A stretch of DNA of 64,000 nucleotides from Anadara kagoshimensis. Taxonomy: Eukaryota > Mollusca > Bivalvia > Arcoida > Arcidae. Positions 1 to 11,645 of this stretch are shown here, one piece after another. Below the pieces are notes generated by a model. It saw only the letters and a program-made list of their open reading frames with translations, was not told the DNA's origin and did not search any database. The stretch covers positions 60,286,866 through 60,350,865 of the forward strand of contig CM037871.1 in assembly GCA_021292105.1 (NCBI GenBank), in the 5' to 3' direction. Position numbers and translations under genes: made by a program. Positions within the stretch are counted from its first letter, which is position 1, and each line of letters starts with the position of its first letter.

Positions 1-203
1 TATTGGAGGAAAAATTATTATATTATCTTGCATGTGTCATTATGACAAAAGAATTATGTTAAATTTAAGTTTGGTAAAAATTGTTACAAGGAAAAGTCCG
101 AGCGGCAAATGTTACATATACTAAACCATATTAAATGCACACATCGTATATGAGTTCTTTTAAATGTGTAATATACATGTATTTCTTAATCTGAAATATA
201 GTC

Positions 204-345
204 AGGTTAGACACGTGCAATGCCACCAGGAAAATGAAACCTGGTGCTCTTAAATGGTAAGCACCTCCAGTTTAGCTAGCTACAGCCGCAACGTGTGTAA
301 TCAAAATAGAAAAGGAAAGTTCACAATCGAAAAAATGAAGCCATC
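204..345 (+). repeat. Family A dispersed repeat, internal part
   Basis: Carries the family core 'gtaagcacctcc..gtttagctagctac' and 'cgtgtgtaatcaaaat', diverged. Family A is the commonest repeat in the window. Its order, best seen at 42012-42350, is: an 'aaacaaacatactaatcc' start, 'ttggaactgacaagttagg', 'cttccaccagggaagtgaggccgggtgctcc', the core, 'ggaacatggaactatgggacgtcaaa', then a tail with 'tgatgacg' and 'gcaatatccc'. No coding capacity and no pol III boxes were seen. Confidence 0.8.
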
Positions 346-1194
346 CCGTCTGTCATAAAGTTTCGAATGTAGCCTTTCGTGGGAGTCATAGTTAAGTTAC
401 AAGTCTAAATATGAAGCAGGAATCAGTCGTATCACTTGGATAGATGGCATTCACATAGTCTCCAAATGTAGGATTGTTCAGAGACAGAACGTCATATACT
501 ATATATATGTATGTGGAAATAAATAATTAGGCAACAGTCTTTTCTCCAGATTTAACAAGGTTTTGAATAAATTCTGCTTCATAAGAATAAAGAAATAAAT
601 CAAAAGACAATTATTAATCGTAACATTAACGTCAAAATAAACTAATATTAAGATGTCATTGACAATATTAAAATGTCAGACAATGTAATAACAAATGCAT
701 GTATTGGCAAAAAACATTGACCTGCCCGTTTGACCTTTCAGGAATATTCTTATAGGATTAGGATAGTCAAATACGTGGGTGACTTGATATGTTAAGATTT
801 TCAGTTGGTTATAATATAGATGTATTCACAATAGATATTATTAGTGTTCCAAGTATGAAGGTGAAAACAATTTATATAGTATATATTAGGGGCTAATATT
901 TTGGCCTAAATCGACACATTTAAAAAAATATAAGAATGAATTGTAGTAGATTGGCCTTCTATCGCACTACTAGTTTATTGAATTCTCTTGAGGAGCCAGA
1001 AACCTTTTTAAAAGCCTTATAACAAAATGATTTTGAATAGTGTGGTTCAAGTAATGTTTTGGAGCCCGCTTGTTTTACAACCATTGACCCATCTAGGTAT
1101 AAATATAATAACACACAAACATTCCAAAACATGTTAAAACAATACTGAAAGCGAAGTTATTTTATAAAAAATGTCATAGCATGTATTGCCCATG

Positions 1195-1365
1195 AATTTC
1201 CACCATAGAAGTGAGGCCGGGTACTCCAGAAGGGTTAGCATCGTCTAGCTACACCAGACACGTGTGAAATCAAAATGGAGAATGAAAGGAAAATGGAACT
1301 ATAGGATGTGAATTATATACAAGATAATCATGGATACAGAGATATCATAACCTAATCATGCATTT
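1195..1365 (+). repeat. Family A dispersed repeat
   Basis: Reads 'tttccaccatagaagtgaggccgggtactcc', then a shortened core 'tagctacacc..cacgtgtgaaatcaaaat', then 'gaatgaaaggaaaatggaactat' and 'gatacagagatatcat'. It misses several bases of the core including the full TAGCTAGCTA. Confidence 0.8.
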
Positions 1366-1588
1366 TAATACAGTAAGACTAGAAATCTTTTTAAAAGACA
1401 ACTATAAGTTGTAAGATAAATGAATGCAAAGACAAATATAAACTGTCTCAATGATATCTAAATTGTCATCTTCAATTCTATAAGAGAGAACAGCACATAC
1501 ATGTGTATATATCTTATTCTAATGTTGAAAATCCAACGATTTCTTCTAAATATAGAAACGAATTTCCAAATGTATGATTTTTGCCGAT

Positions 1589-1597
1589 AATATATAT

Positions 1598-1644
<47 letters not shown>

Positions 1645-1652
1645 TTATATAT
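1589..1652. repeat. (AT)n microsatellite
   Basis: Nearly pure AT alternation with two 'ataata' phase breaks. Confidence 0.95.
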
Positions 1653-1704
1653 CGCATATGTGACAGTTTAATCCCATGGGATAAGTGGTACGATATTTCT
1701 TCCA

Positions 1705-4700
1705 TATCGCACCCGCGTGAGCACGTGTATAGGGTATCTTAGTACAACGGGGACTACTTTCCAATAATAGTAAGGACGAGTGATATCATCACATTAGATT
1801 TATTCCCCTAACAACTGATTTCTACAATTCTTAATACTATTTTATTATTATTATGTGTTATGAAAAATTGTTTTAGCAAAAATCATGCTTTGCTGCTAGT
1901 ACAAATTTGAAATTATCATATTTTAAAATATCAGAAATTGAATTGTTGGTCCTAAATCGCATTATTTTGTTATAAAATGTCTCTTTAAGAGTATATAGTC
2001 TATTATATAGAAAAGTCTATTATATAAAATTCTTAAGAAACCAATTTCTTAAAATAGTGTTGGTGGTTCGATTGGGAAATTTTGTCAAAGCCGATGACTC
2101 GTATATATACATATATGACTTATATAAAAGAATTATTTCAGTTAAAAATGAACCTAAATACTTAATGCAGGAACATGTATGTAAAAATCAGGCTGAATGT
2201 ATTTACATATATAAAAAGGACACTTTTTTAAATCAATATTGTAGTATTTAGATTTCTGTGCTGGCGACCAGCCTAGAAACTTGCCAGTATTCTATCAAGC
2301 ATTTACTGTTTTTCACGACACATTTCTTACTTGCCTTTGAGCATTTACTGTATTTGGCAATAATGAGGCTATCAAAATGAAGTAATTGAAAGGCATGTTA
2401 CGGACTAGATAACGACGCTTGGTCATCGATGGTGTGAAATTGTTAAAATCCGTTTACGTATTTTGTTTAAAAGCAATCATTTAGTTTTATAGAATTTAAA
2501 TTATTTCAATTTATTGATGGAAATGAGTTTCTTTCACCGGAGGACATATGGAATTGACTTCTGTTTACATTTTTTAAATGTTCACTTGAAGGAGAATTTA
2601 ATATTTATTATTCATGAATTTTTAGTGAAAATATCGAACTATTTTTAATCCTTGTAAGACGAGAAATATCTAAAAACTTTAAGGTACAATTGTTTCTTGT
2701 ACATGCAATCAAATTATGTATCGTCACGACAATACAACATACAAATAGGACAATTTCGCTTAATCCTTGAATAGTGCTTGCATTACTGAAATATGTACGC
2801 TTTTTACAAATGCGTATTGTTTTCAGCATATCAAAATTAATTTTAATATATCGCTAGTAATTGGAATATTATGCCTTATTTTAATAGGGGAAATGTTAAG
2901 GATGATGGAATGAAATAATTATCAAGGTAAAAAGACAGATTAAAGTAACAGTTTTTTAAAGACGCGTAAATCAATTTTTAAGCACGGCAACAGTGTGTTG
3001 TAATTATACCTAGAAGCAGAAACAGCAATGTCTTTTTTGCGCAAAATAACCTCGTTACATAACTATTTTAGTGTAAGATTGTAACTTTAGTGTAGTGAAA
3101 ATCGACAGATAATATTCGTTGATGGATGTTAAAATCACGTGTGGTGTAAACAACAAGTGTTGAAGTCTGTAGCCTCCATCGACTTGTTGCTTGGCAATTT
3201 CCAAATATCTTTTTTCGCGCTAAAAGGAGATTAAATGTTAAGTGAGACTCTAGTTCCCATTAAATTTGTTTAGGGAAAACACTATTTTATATCTACTCGT
3301 ACAAAGAGAAATTGTATTAAAAGTGTTCTGATAGCTTTGTTATATCATCACTATGGATATGCTTTTTCAGGACAACGTTTTCTCTGGCGGCATATTGTGC
3401 AGCGAACAAATTCCAAAAAGTTTGTGCACTTTTAATAACTATATCAAGATGAGGTAGTAGACAATAGCTATCGGTTATACGTCCTACAAAAACCATGTGG
3501 TAAATACAGCATTCCGAGGAAGAGTTTGTGTTTTTTATTATAGTAAAATCTCACTTTCTATGCATACTTTGTACAAAACACTCACTTCTAAGTGTAATAA
3601 TGACAGACAAAGGCTATAATCGATAAACTTATTACATTGTATTGCATGACAACAGACCATTTCAATTGCCTAAAAACGATCTTTTCTTTAATTCTAAGAC
3701 ACAACAGGCAATTTAACTTATTATTTTAATAGAATAGATAATACATGTACTGTATAGACAGTGAATATAAAAAATGAATAATTCATTTTATGTCGGTGTA
3801 CTCTAGTATTTGTACCATAATGACTTAACGATATCAATATTTTCAGTAATATAGTATACAAAAAACATGCACACAGCTTTTGTTCAGTTTGTTTCGAAAG
3901 AAGAATTTGTAAAAATAGGACCGGAATACAGTTAACCGTTATGATATCATAAAGCATACATTTATTCAAACGAGGCACCACATGCTTTATGAATATTAAG
4001 TACGAAGTATCTATTGAATCCTTTAAGAGCTTTGTTTAAAAAAAATTTCAATATTTATCCCTACTATAGGGTCATTAGGGAATATACCTTCACTCAAATA
4101 TCTCCACTCTTCAACACTTGACATCAATGTTGCAAAATAACATTAGACTTGACCTTAAAGTGTAGAAAAAAGTTGGTATACATTGTGTAAGCATTATGGA
4201 CGTTGCATAGTGTACAATAAACTATCACATTTCTGGCTAAACCTATGACTTAGATTATTTAATATAGATGAAATATATTCACAAAACGGCTGCAATCAAA
4301 AGAACAGAGATAGCAGCATCCTGAACAAAATATGAATATGAAAACATACTGAGACGAGATACATACATACGTATTACATATGAATATGAAAACATACTGA
4401 GACGAGATACATATATATATATATATTTCAAATTTATTTTCATTTTTGTGTATTTAGGTGTTGTTATATCTCCATTTAAAAGCATACTGAATATTTTAAA
4501 CAGGTTATGAAAAATATACCGAAAATGTTATGAAAACATAGCTGTATCTAATTTTGCCGAGGTCAGACATCCAATACCTTATCATAATATCATAATTTAG
4601 TATCTTATATTTCTATTTCGATTCATATTTGCACACAATTTTCTTCATGAATCGGATATATCTTTGATTACGGTTGTCTTGGAAATGGCATTGTCTTTAC

Positions 4701-5278
4701 CAATAAAATAACTGAATTATGAAATCAAATTAAGGCTAAATTGTGATATTTTCTGGTTTCTGTAAATGTTGTTTCTGTATTTACATAGTTTTCTCTTTAA
4801 TTTTTCATATCAAATATCTGTAGAAATAAGTACAATAACAAGCATGAACAGAGCTTCTGCTTAAGAATGGAAATATTTCTTATATTCTTGTTATTGTCGA
4901 GTTTTGTTTGTTTTGAAAAATAGTTGCGTTGGTTATTCAAATAAATATCTTCTAATTTGATCAATATATTGATTCACCCACTTTCAAATTCTTTTATTGG
5001 TTAATTAGAAAAGTAAGCTTTGTAATATATAAACTCTCTCTCTATCTTTCTCTTTCTCTCTCTTACAGTTCAACTTATATTCTATACGGTTCCAAACATA
5101 ATGTGTAATCGAAACATTATGATCAATCAATCACTAAAGCATACAGTAGTTCACGAAAACTAGGATAATTTGTAAAATTTTGTCAGCTCGACGTCATAAC
5201 ATTGTAATTGCATTCAGAAAAATGTCACTTCTAATTTGTTAAAAAATATAAACAGATTTCTGACTGAGTGTTGGTAAT
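1705..5278. other. No recognisable gene
   Basis: AT-rich DNA with frames of under 90 codons that match nothing known. Apart from the 49-bp duplication at 4325, nothing is seen. Confidence 0.6.
4325..4412 (+). repeat. 49-bp direct duplication
   Basis: 'tatgaatatgaaaacatact' + 'gagacgagatacat' occurs at 4330 and 4379 without visible change, then runs into a short (AT)n. Confidence 0.85.
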
Positions 5279-5356
5279 CATCAAAAACAAACATACTAAT
5301 CCATTTCCGAATCACAATCCAGAAGCAAAGTAAAAACTTTGGAACTGACTGGTAAA
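5279..5356 (+). repeat. Family A 5' fragment
   Basis: Only the 5' end is present: 'aacaaacatactaatccatttccgaatcacaatcc' in pieces, then 'aaaactttggaactgac'. It stops before the core and abuts a family-B fragment. Confidence 0.7.
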
Positions 5357-5440
5357 TTAGGATATAACGAAATCCTTTAGGTACTGGGATAATTTGTTTT
5401 TGTTATAGGTCCTATTTTGATTAAAGTTTGATAAATACAA

Positions 5441-5488
5441 CGGATTAAATTCCTCATCACTAGTGCGCGGACGAAAGTTGTGGAAATC
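5441..5488 (-). repeat. Family B fragment
   Basis: 'aattcctcatcactagtgc' matches the family-B 3' region. Family B consensus order: 'aaggtatactccctcatgca', 'ttggtaaaatatattttggtcc', 'ttttggtccaagcactactg', 'gaggaattgtgttccgaaac', 'ccgtctagtgctgtaaaatt', 'aaaactggtataatatgt'. Confidence 0.5.
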
Positions 5489-5665
5489 AAAATAATTGTA
5501 CTTTGTTGAAATTAGAAAAACGGAAGTACAAAAAAGTATTTTACCAAAACTATCAAAGGCAATACGATCTAAGAAATAACCATTATTTTGTACGTAGCCT
5601 TTAATAAGCATTTATTTGATTTAATTATATCACATAATTCTCCCGTTTATTGATGTAATAAAACG

Positions 5666-5687
5666 GTGTAATATTTTCATATTACAC
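5666..5687. repeat. 9-bp perfect inverted repeat
   Basis: gtgtaatat (5666-5674) and atattacac (5679-5687) form a perfect stem with a 4-base loop. A third 'gtaatat' follows at about 5697. Together with the hairpin at 5727 it makes a structured 100-bp leader before the Crypton ATG. Confidence 0.6.
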
Positions 5688-5726
5688 AGGTAGCCATGTA
5701 ATATCACTTGATTGTGACGTAATCAA

Positions 5727-5760
5727 TTCTCACGCTTCTGATTGGTTTAAAGCGTGAGAA
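5727..5760. repeat. 11-bp stem hairpin upstream of Crypton fossil
   Basis: ttctcacgctt (5727-5737) pairs perfectly with aagcgtgagaa (5750-5760) around a 12-base loop. It lies 57 bases before the recombinase ATG. It could belong to the Crypton 5' leader or be an older hairpin; Cryptons have no terminal inverted repeats. Confidence 0.7.
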
Positions 5761-5817
5761 AAATATTCCTACGCCATTCACGTACTTCTTTTTATTACAA
5801 CTTTTACTACGTCCAAA

Positions 5818-7305
5818 ATGGCTGTATTTGATGTTGGGGATACTGTAAAAGTAGACGGAGAAGGAATTGGTATAGTGAAAGAAAATACTAGTATCCCTAA
5901 AGGGTTTGCAACATTCTATGATGTAATGATCTGTGGGACACAATTTGTAGTCGAATTAGAAAGCAGTCGCTTGACAATTGTCGCCCCACCTGAAGTTGAC
6001 CTTCATCACAGAAGACGGACCCTGGGCAGTCTGATGAAACTCCCGGACAAAGCAGGTTTATTCATGTATCTAATGAAGATATACAACCTTTCATTGAAAG
6101 TCTGGCCAACAAAAACATTTTGTCAAAGACCCACTATGATTTGAAGCTTTTATACAAATTTTTTGAGTTACCCTTTATTAACGAGAAACGAAAAATAAAC
6201 GAAATATCACTACTTGATTTGGCCTCTCTTGTGTCCAGATTTTTTTTATTAGTGTAAAAAAGCCGATGGATCTGACTATGAGCCTAACTCACTTAAGGGA
6301 ATGAAACAAATAAATAAAAACAAGCAGCTTTGGGTAATTTAGCACGCAAAAGTGACCCCGTCGAAAAAGATGAAGTGGATTTATTATGGTCAAGTGGCCA
6401 ATAAGGATTGCATTCTCATGACACCATACTACAAACATTGTGATTTTACAATACTGTCCACTTCCGTTTACGAGGGTCATCTGAACACCACCAAATGTGT
6501 TGGGAAGATGTTGCTTTACAATCTAAAACTGACGGTCACGAATATTTAAAAATGACCGAAAGGCAAACTAAAACAAGAACTGGGATTAATCCACGTGATA
6601 TGAGTGTTGTTACATCAAAACTCTAAGCAAATTAAGAAAATCCAGATCCTTTTACAGTAAAATTTATAAGAAATATGCAGACAAACGTCCATCTGATTAT
6701 TGTCAGCCAGATTCGCAATTTTCATTGCTTCATCAACAAAACACAACACTGCTCCTGGTGATATGTGGTTCAAAAAACAAAATGTTGGGTTAAAAAAACT
6801 TTGCAATTTTATGAAACGTATGGTTAAAGCTGCAGGTATAGAGACTGATAAAAAATTAACAAACCACTGTGCACGAAAATATCTTGTGCAAAAATTAAAT
6901 GAAAGTAATGTATCCGCCAAATCATGCAAATTTCAGGACACAAAACATTTCCTTGATAGATAACTACAGTCACATCAACCATGATCAGAATTAGCAGATT
7001 TCCCGACTTCTACATACAGAAAATGAAAATTCAGTCATACTTTCATCTTCAACTGCAAATATAGGAAATATTTTACATCCAACCAGCCTAAATCAACAGT
7101 GGCATCAACTTTAACTGTGGCATCAACTTTGCCAATGACATCATCAAATCTTCATGTTTTTGGTGGATTCCAGAATATTTTCGGTGCGCCGGTATCTGGT
7201 GGTAACTTCAACATTCATATTCATCAATCTAACCCACAGATGCCACCAAGAAAACGCATCTGTAGGCGAATTATTGAATCCGACAGTGACTCTCAGTCTC
7301 AGTAG
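5818..7305 (+). pseudogene. Decayed Crypton-like DUF3504 tyrosine recombinase
   Basis: Fossil of a DNA-cutting tyrosine recombinase of the kind carried by Crypton transposons and by the domesticated KIAA1958/ZMYM/QRICH1-type DUF3504 proteins. It starts with ATG in a good context (CAAAATGG) at 5818, and the first 80 or so codons are open. Family motifs then appear in changing frames: EKRKINEI (6183-6206), HFRLRG with the likely first catalytic Arg (6459-6476), ERQTKTRTG (6558-6584), NHCARK as the HxxR motif (6862-6879), SGHK as the second His (6933-6944), and NYSHIN with the catalytic Tyr codon at 6965-6967. A Ser/Thr-rich tail ends in a basic PRKRICRR patch and an acidic-Ser stretch (7099-7305). 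At least six frameshifts and several stops break it, so it cannot make the enzyme. Motif recognition is from memory of the family. The N-terminal part before about 6070 is assigned by continuity only. Confidence 0.85.
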
Positions 7306-7649
7306 AAAGATCAACACACAGTGACATCATTTGTAGTGGTCGCGCCTAATGACGTCATATAAAAACTATGTCAGTCTGTTATTTTAAGACTTTTGAAGAC
7401 TTTCCAATTCTTTGAAAAATAATTTTGATGAATTCGAAGAAATATAAGATAATTTGAACTTACATACTGATTTTGTCTTTTTTATTTTAGGTGATAAATT
7501 TACTTTTACTATAACTAAATAGAACTATATTCTTACTTGCGCAGTTAAATTGGAGGTGATTTGTCTGACCTACATAGAAATCAGCTGTTTCTATATGGCA
7601 TCAAATAATATGTTCATGTCATTGTGACTCGGTATTTTGAGTTATGTGA

Positions 7650-7724
7650 TATATAGAATCTTATACTCGTGAGGGTTTAATATGAAATTTATTAAACCCC
7701 CACTCGTCTAAGATCCTCTATATA
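7650..7724. mobile_element. 75-bp fold-back element
   Basis: Left 'tatagaatcttatactcgt' plus 'gagggtttaat' pairs with right 'attaaacccccactcg' plus 'tctaagatcctctatata', about 32-bp arms with a few mismatches and a loop of about 10 bases. Typical of a very short MITE or a MITE end; it lies about 270 bp past the Crypton fossil. Confidence 0.65.
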
Positions 7725-9357
7725 TTTTACCCCCCTCTGTGTGAAGACCTCCGATTGTTGAGATTTAAAAGGACATCGCCATTTTTCCTATTCATTTGGC
7801 ATAATGGTATAAGAAAGAAAGAAATGGCCAATTATTCCAAGATAACTAAAAAGAGCATCAATTTCATTCATACCTCAGTGACTAATGAAGACATTTATGA
7901 ATACTAATAGTAACTGATAACATTTATATCTGAGTAATATCTTCTATAACTAGACACAATGAATTCATCTACAGAAAAAATGTATATGTTTTGTTCAAGG
8001 TTCTGTGACTTGTACAAAAAAGCTATGTCAAATCGATGGCGCAATTTTTATTTTATTTTCCACTCTTGGAATTCTGGCTTCTATACAATTATGCCTAATA
8101 AAACACTTTCCCTTGCTGTGCTTCAAACTACGAGTTTTCTCTGTCTTTCATTTGTATCCTCTTTTTAGCCATATATCATGTATATTGCAATCCAATTTTG
8201 AAGCTTTGTCCTTCAATTTATTTACAATCCAGGTATAAGTATGTTTTTTATTCAGATAATTTCTATCCTTAATGAACTGATATTTCTTACCCCCAATCCT
8301 CAGTTTCAGTTTTGACTTAAGAAAACTGCATGTCATTTTGGTCATTTGGATGAGTTGCAACTTTACTGATGTTATGGTTGTGGCTATACTGGTTTGTAAG
8401 TATCAGTGTTTCACTAACATCATAAACACTCAATTACAATAGCAAAATCAAAATTTGTTACTGGATAACATTTATTTGGGAACAGCCAACGCAATGAAAA
8501 ACAGGAGACAAAAAGTTACAGAAAATTCTAACAAATAACAAAAACACGTATTTGAACTACCGATGATAAATCCCTCTATTAGAAACGGGTTTTTGTTCAA
8601 TAGTGTTGTAAAGAAGAGCTAATTATTTTAATGGTTGTATAACCAGTACAAACTTCTATATTACAAGTACGTGTGATAAACCAACTTATTGATACCCATG
8701 GACCGATGATAGTTCTGGCATTCCTCACCTAAATATATAAATAAAGCGATACTTTGCTCCTTGATACTTTTTTAAAAATTAAGTCAAGATGTATCTGTTA
8801 TATACAAATGTATATTTATATCGTATATATTTTTGAATGTTTATGTATATGCTAGGAAACATTACAGAATGTATTAATATAGATCATGAATAAAAATACA
8901 AATACCAAAAATGTTTCTTTAAAGATATCGCCTCTAAAACTGGACAGTATAAAATTTAAAACTTCAGTGATTGTTACTATCAAACATATTGGGTATTTTA
9001 TTCTCGCTATCACACAAAGAAATATTTCTACCACGTTCATGCTTTTTTCAGTATAAGAATTTATTAATTTACATGTGTGCCAATGTTCTAAACGATTTAG
9101 GAGCTATTGACATAAAAAACGAATGCAATAAAGTAGGATAAAATTACGAATCATTTATATGTTTTCATTCACATGTTTAAATATTTTATGTTACAATTAC
9201 AAAGCGTTTCCATCGTTATACAAATATATGATAAGTTTGTTCACCTCCGACATGTTTATTATTTGAAAATTAAAAAACCTTCGCCTAAAGCGATTGTGTG
9301 AAAATGTATAAAACATAAACTGCTCTCTACATTTGCTGCTAGTTAAAAACTAAATAT
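7725..9357. other. No recognisable gene
   Basis: AT-rich, only short unrelated frames; no repeat shared with the rest of the window was seen. Confidence 0.6.
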
Positions 9358-9556
9358 TCTCTAAAACTAACGTATACTGCCTCAAGCAAAGAATTTCCGT
9401 ACATAAATGGTCAAATATATTTTGGTCCTTGGATATTTTTTCAACGTCATGACAAAAATGGTTTCACAACTTTGGGCCAAACACTGTTGATGAGGAATTG
9501 CATTCCGATACGGCAGTTTAGTGCTGTTAAGTTAACACTGGTAAAATATGTAATAT
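9358..9556 (+). repeat. Family B dispersed repeat
   Basis: 'tatactgcctcaagcaaag', 'caaatatattttggtccttgg', 'actgttgatgaggaattgc' and 'cactggtaaaatatgtaat' follow the family order over about 200 bp. Confidence 0.75.
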
Positions 9557-10372
9557 TTAAACAATTGGGATATTTTTTCTAAACACTGGCGTCCATTTTG
9601 ATACAGTGTATAAGCGTTATATATGAATGAGAGACCTTTGTTTTGATCAGAAAGGCGACTATATAACTATTTACCGTATTGATTCTAGTCACATCTGTAT
9701 TGACCAATTAAAAGGACACTCATGCCTTGTTTTTGTTAGTAAGGATCTCTTAAAACAAAAAAACCTGATACCAATATAATGTCTTGTGGAAGCTTTTAGG
9801 CATAAAAAACGATTAAAGTGACCATCGTCTGTGCTGGACTGATTAAAACTGTGCTCTGGGCAGTATAATAATTATGTGTACTAAATGTTCTGTTTACAAA
9901 GAAAAAATAGAACAGTTTCTGAGGCCAAATTGGTTGTTAACATGTTGATAAGATGCAAAATTCAATGTTTTTTTCTGAAATCTGTAGCAAAATCCCTGTA
10001 TTTTAAACATGCTGGTGTCTAGACTAATTACTACAGAAATGTTAACTTAAATATACCTTATACCAGACAAACATGGCAGACATGGCAGAGGTGTTCAAAG
10101 CTTGATTAGCTCAATCAATATAAACTTCAAATAGAAACAACCACTGCATCATTATAAGAAACAATTTTCTTCAATTTGATGGAAACCTGTTTGTTACTAT
10201 TCATTTTGTCTTTGTTATAGTAACTTGTTTGTTATTAAACACTGATTAATATTTAAAACTGTCTGCTCCCTAAATTTTGAATTTTGAATTATTTTACAAA
10301 CTCTTTAAGTCTAGAGATGACGGGGATTCTGATAATATTGTTAGGCACCCTACATACTGCAAACAGAAATAA

Positions 10373-10446
10373 ACTGCATCAAACATCAACAAAATGTTAA
10401 TTTGTGATAGACAACACATTTGTTGTGTTTTTGTAGAATGTTTCAA

Positions 10447-10479
<33 letters not shown>

Positions 10480-10590
10480 GATGAAGTTCTATCTCTTAAT
10501 TATCCTAATTTGGATATTATCTGGATGCCACCTGTCTTAGCGAGCTTTAACCAAAAGATACGACTGGTTAAGGTTACATTCATATTATAA
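10373..10590 (+). repeat. Family C copy with long poly(A)
   Basis: 'agacaacacatttgttgtg' and, after a run of about 31 A (10448-10479), 'agttctatctcttaattatcc', 'tttggatattatctggatgcc' match in order the copy at 49540-49830. The poly(A) stands where the other copy has about 130 bp. Confidence 0.65.
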
Positions 10591-10665
10591 TTCATAATTA
10601 ATGAGATTAATGTTATATATTAAATCCGTTTATCTAAGTAAGGTGCTCCTTTAATGGACCTCTCA

Positions 10666-11113
10666 TGTCCTTGTCCTAGTTTAGGTAAATTTTTATGTCA
10701 CGCACCCGTATAAAGCACGGTGTTATATATCGCCGTTATTTGGCAGTGCCGCCTGTGTCCTTGTCCTGAGTTTAGGTCAACTCTTATGTCACGCACCCGT
10801 ATAAAGCACGGTGTTATATATCGCCGTTATTTGGCAGTGCCGCCTGTGTCCTTGTCCTGAGTTTAGGTCAACTCTTATGTCACGCACCCGTATAAAGCAC
10901 GGTGTTATATATCGCCGTGATTTTGCAGTACCGCGTGTGTCCTTGTCCTGAGTTTAGGTCAACTCTTATGTCATGCCCCTGTATAAAAGCACGGTGTTAT
11001 ATATCGCCGTGATTTTGCAGTACCGCGTGTGTCCTTGTCCTTAGTTTAGGTCAAATTTTATGTCATGCCCCTGTATAAAAGAACGGTGTTATATATCGCC
11101 GTGAGTTTGCAGT
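10666..11113 (+). repeat. 5-unit satellite, 91-bp period
   Basis: Units begin with 'tgtccttgtcctgag' at 10666, 10756, 10847, 10938 and 11030. Each has 'ggtcaactcttatgtca', 'gtataaagcacggtg' and 'ttatatatcgccgt'. Units 1-3 (cgcacccg) differ from 4-5 (tgcccctg, one extra A), so the array grew in at least two steps. No open frame runs through it. Confidence 0.9.
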
Positions 11114-11582
11114 TTTTATCAAGATTTTCACCCATCCTTCCCTTCCCTTTTCATTGTATAGGTTACTGAAATGGATAAGTATGTTTGTTTTTGATTGCTG
11201 CTGTTGTTTGTTCTTTATAATTCAGGGTACTTGTATATGTATACCTACTTTTGAAGATTGGTCCATATTACGTCACGGCCGAATACAAGAGAAACTGATT
11301 GCTGATTTTTAAGTTCATTGTAAGGACTTCGAATATAAAGACTTTGAATGGCATATTTTTGCGCTACCAGCCTATTTAAAATAAATTGAAAAATCATACA
11401 TTTTATGCTGTACAACTGATACCAGGATACAACATATTTTATTTTCTAAGGATGCCCATTACAGACTCATTTGGAGTCTCGGCTCCTTCACATTCGCCGT
11501 GGCCAGATTACGCCAATAAATATAAATAAATATATATGATTGTTTTTGTTGTTTTTTAAGCCAATAAATTTACTCCTTATTT

Positions 11583-11645
11583 CTCCCCATTTTATTATAC
11601 TGCCTCGATATAAGTGAAATATTTTGACTGGAGCTTAGCGCACCA
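11583..11645 (+). repeat. SINE tail fragment
   Basis: 'actgcctcgatataagtgaa' and 'atattttgactggagc' match the 3' end of the SINEs at 29264-29590 and 32262-32572, but the final 'gttaaac' has changed to 'gcttagc'. Confidence 0.5.
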
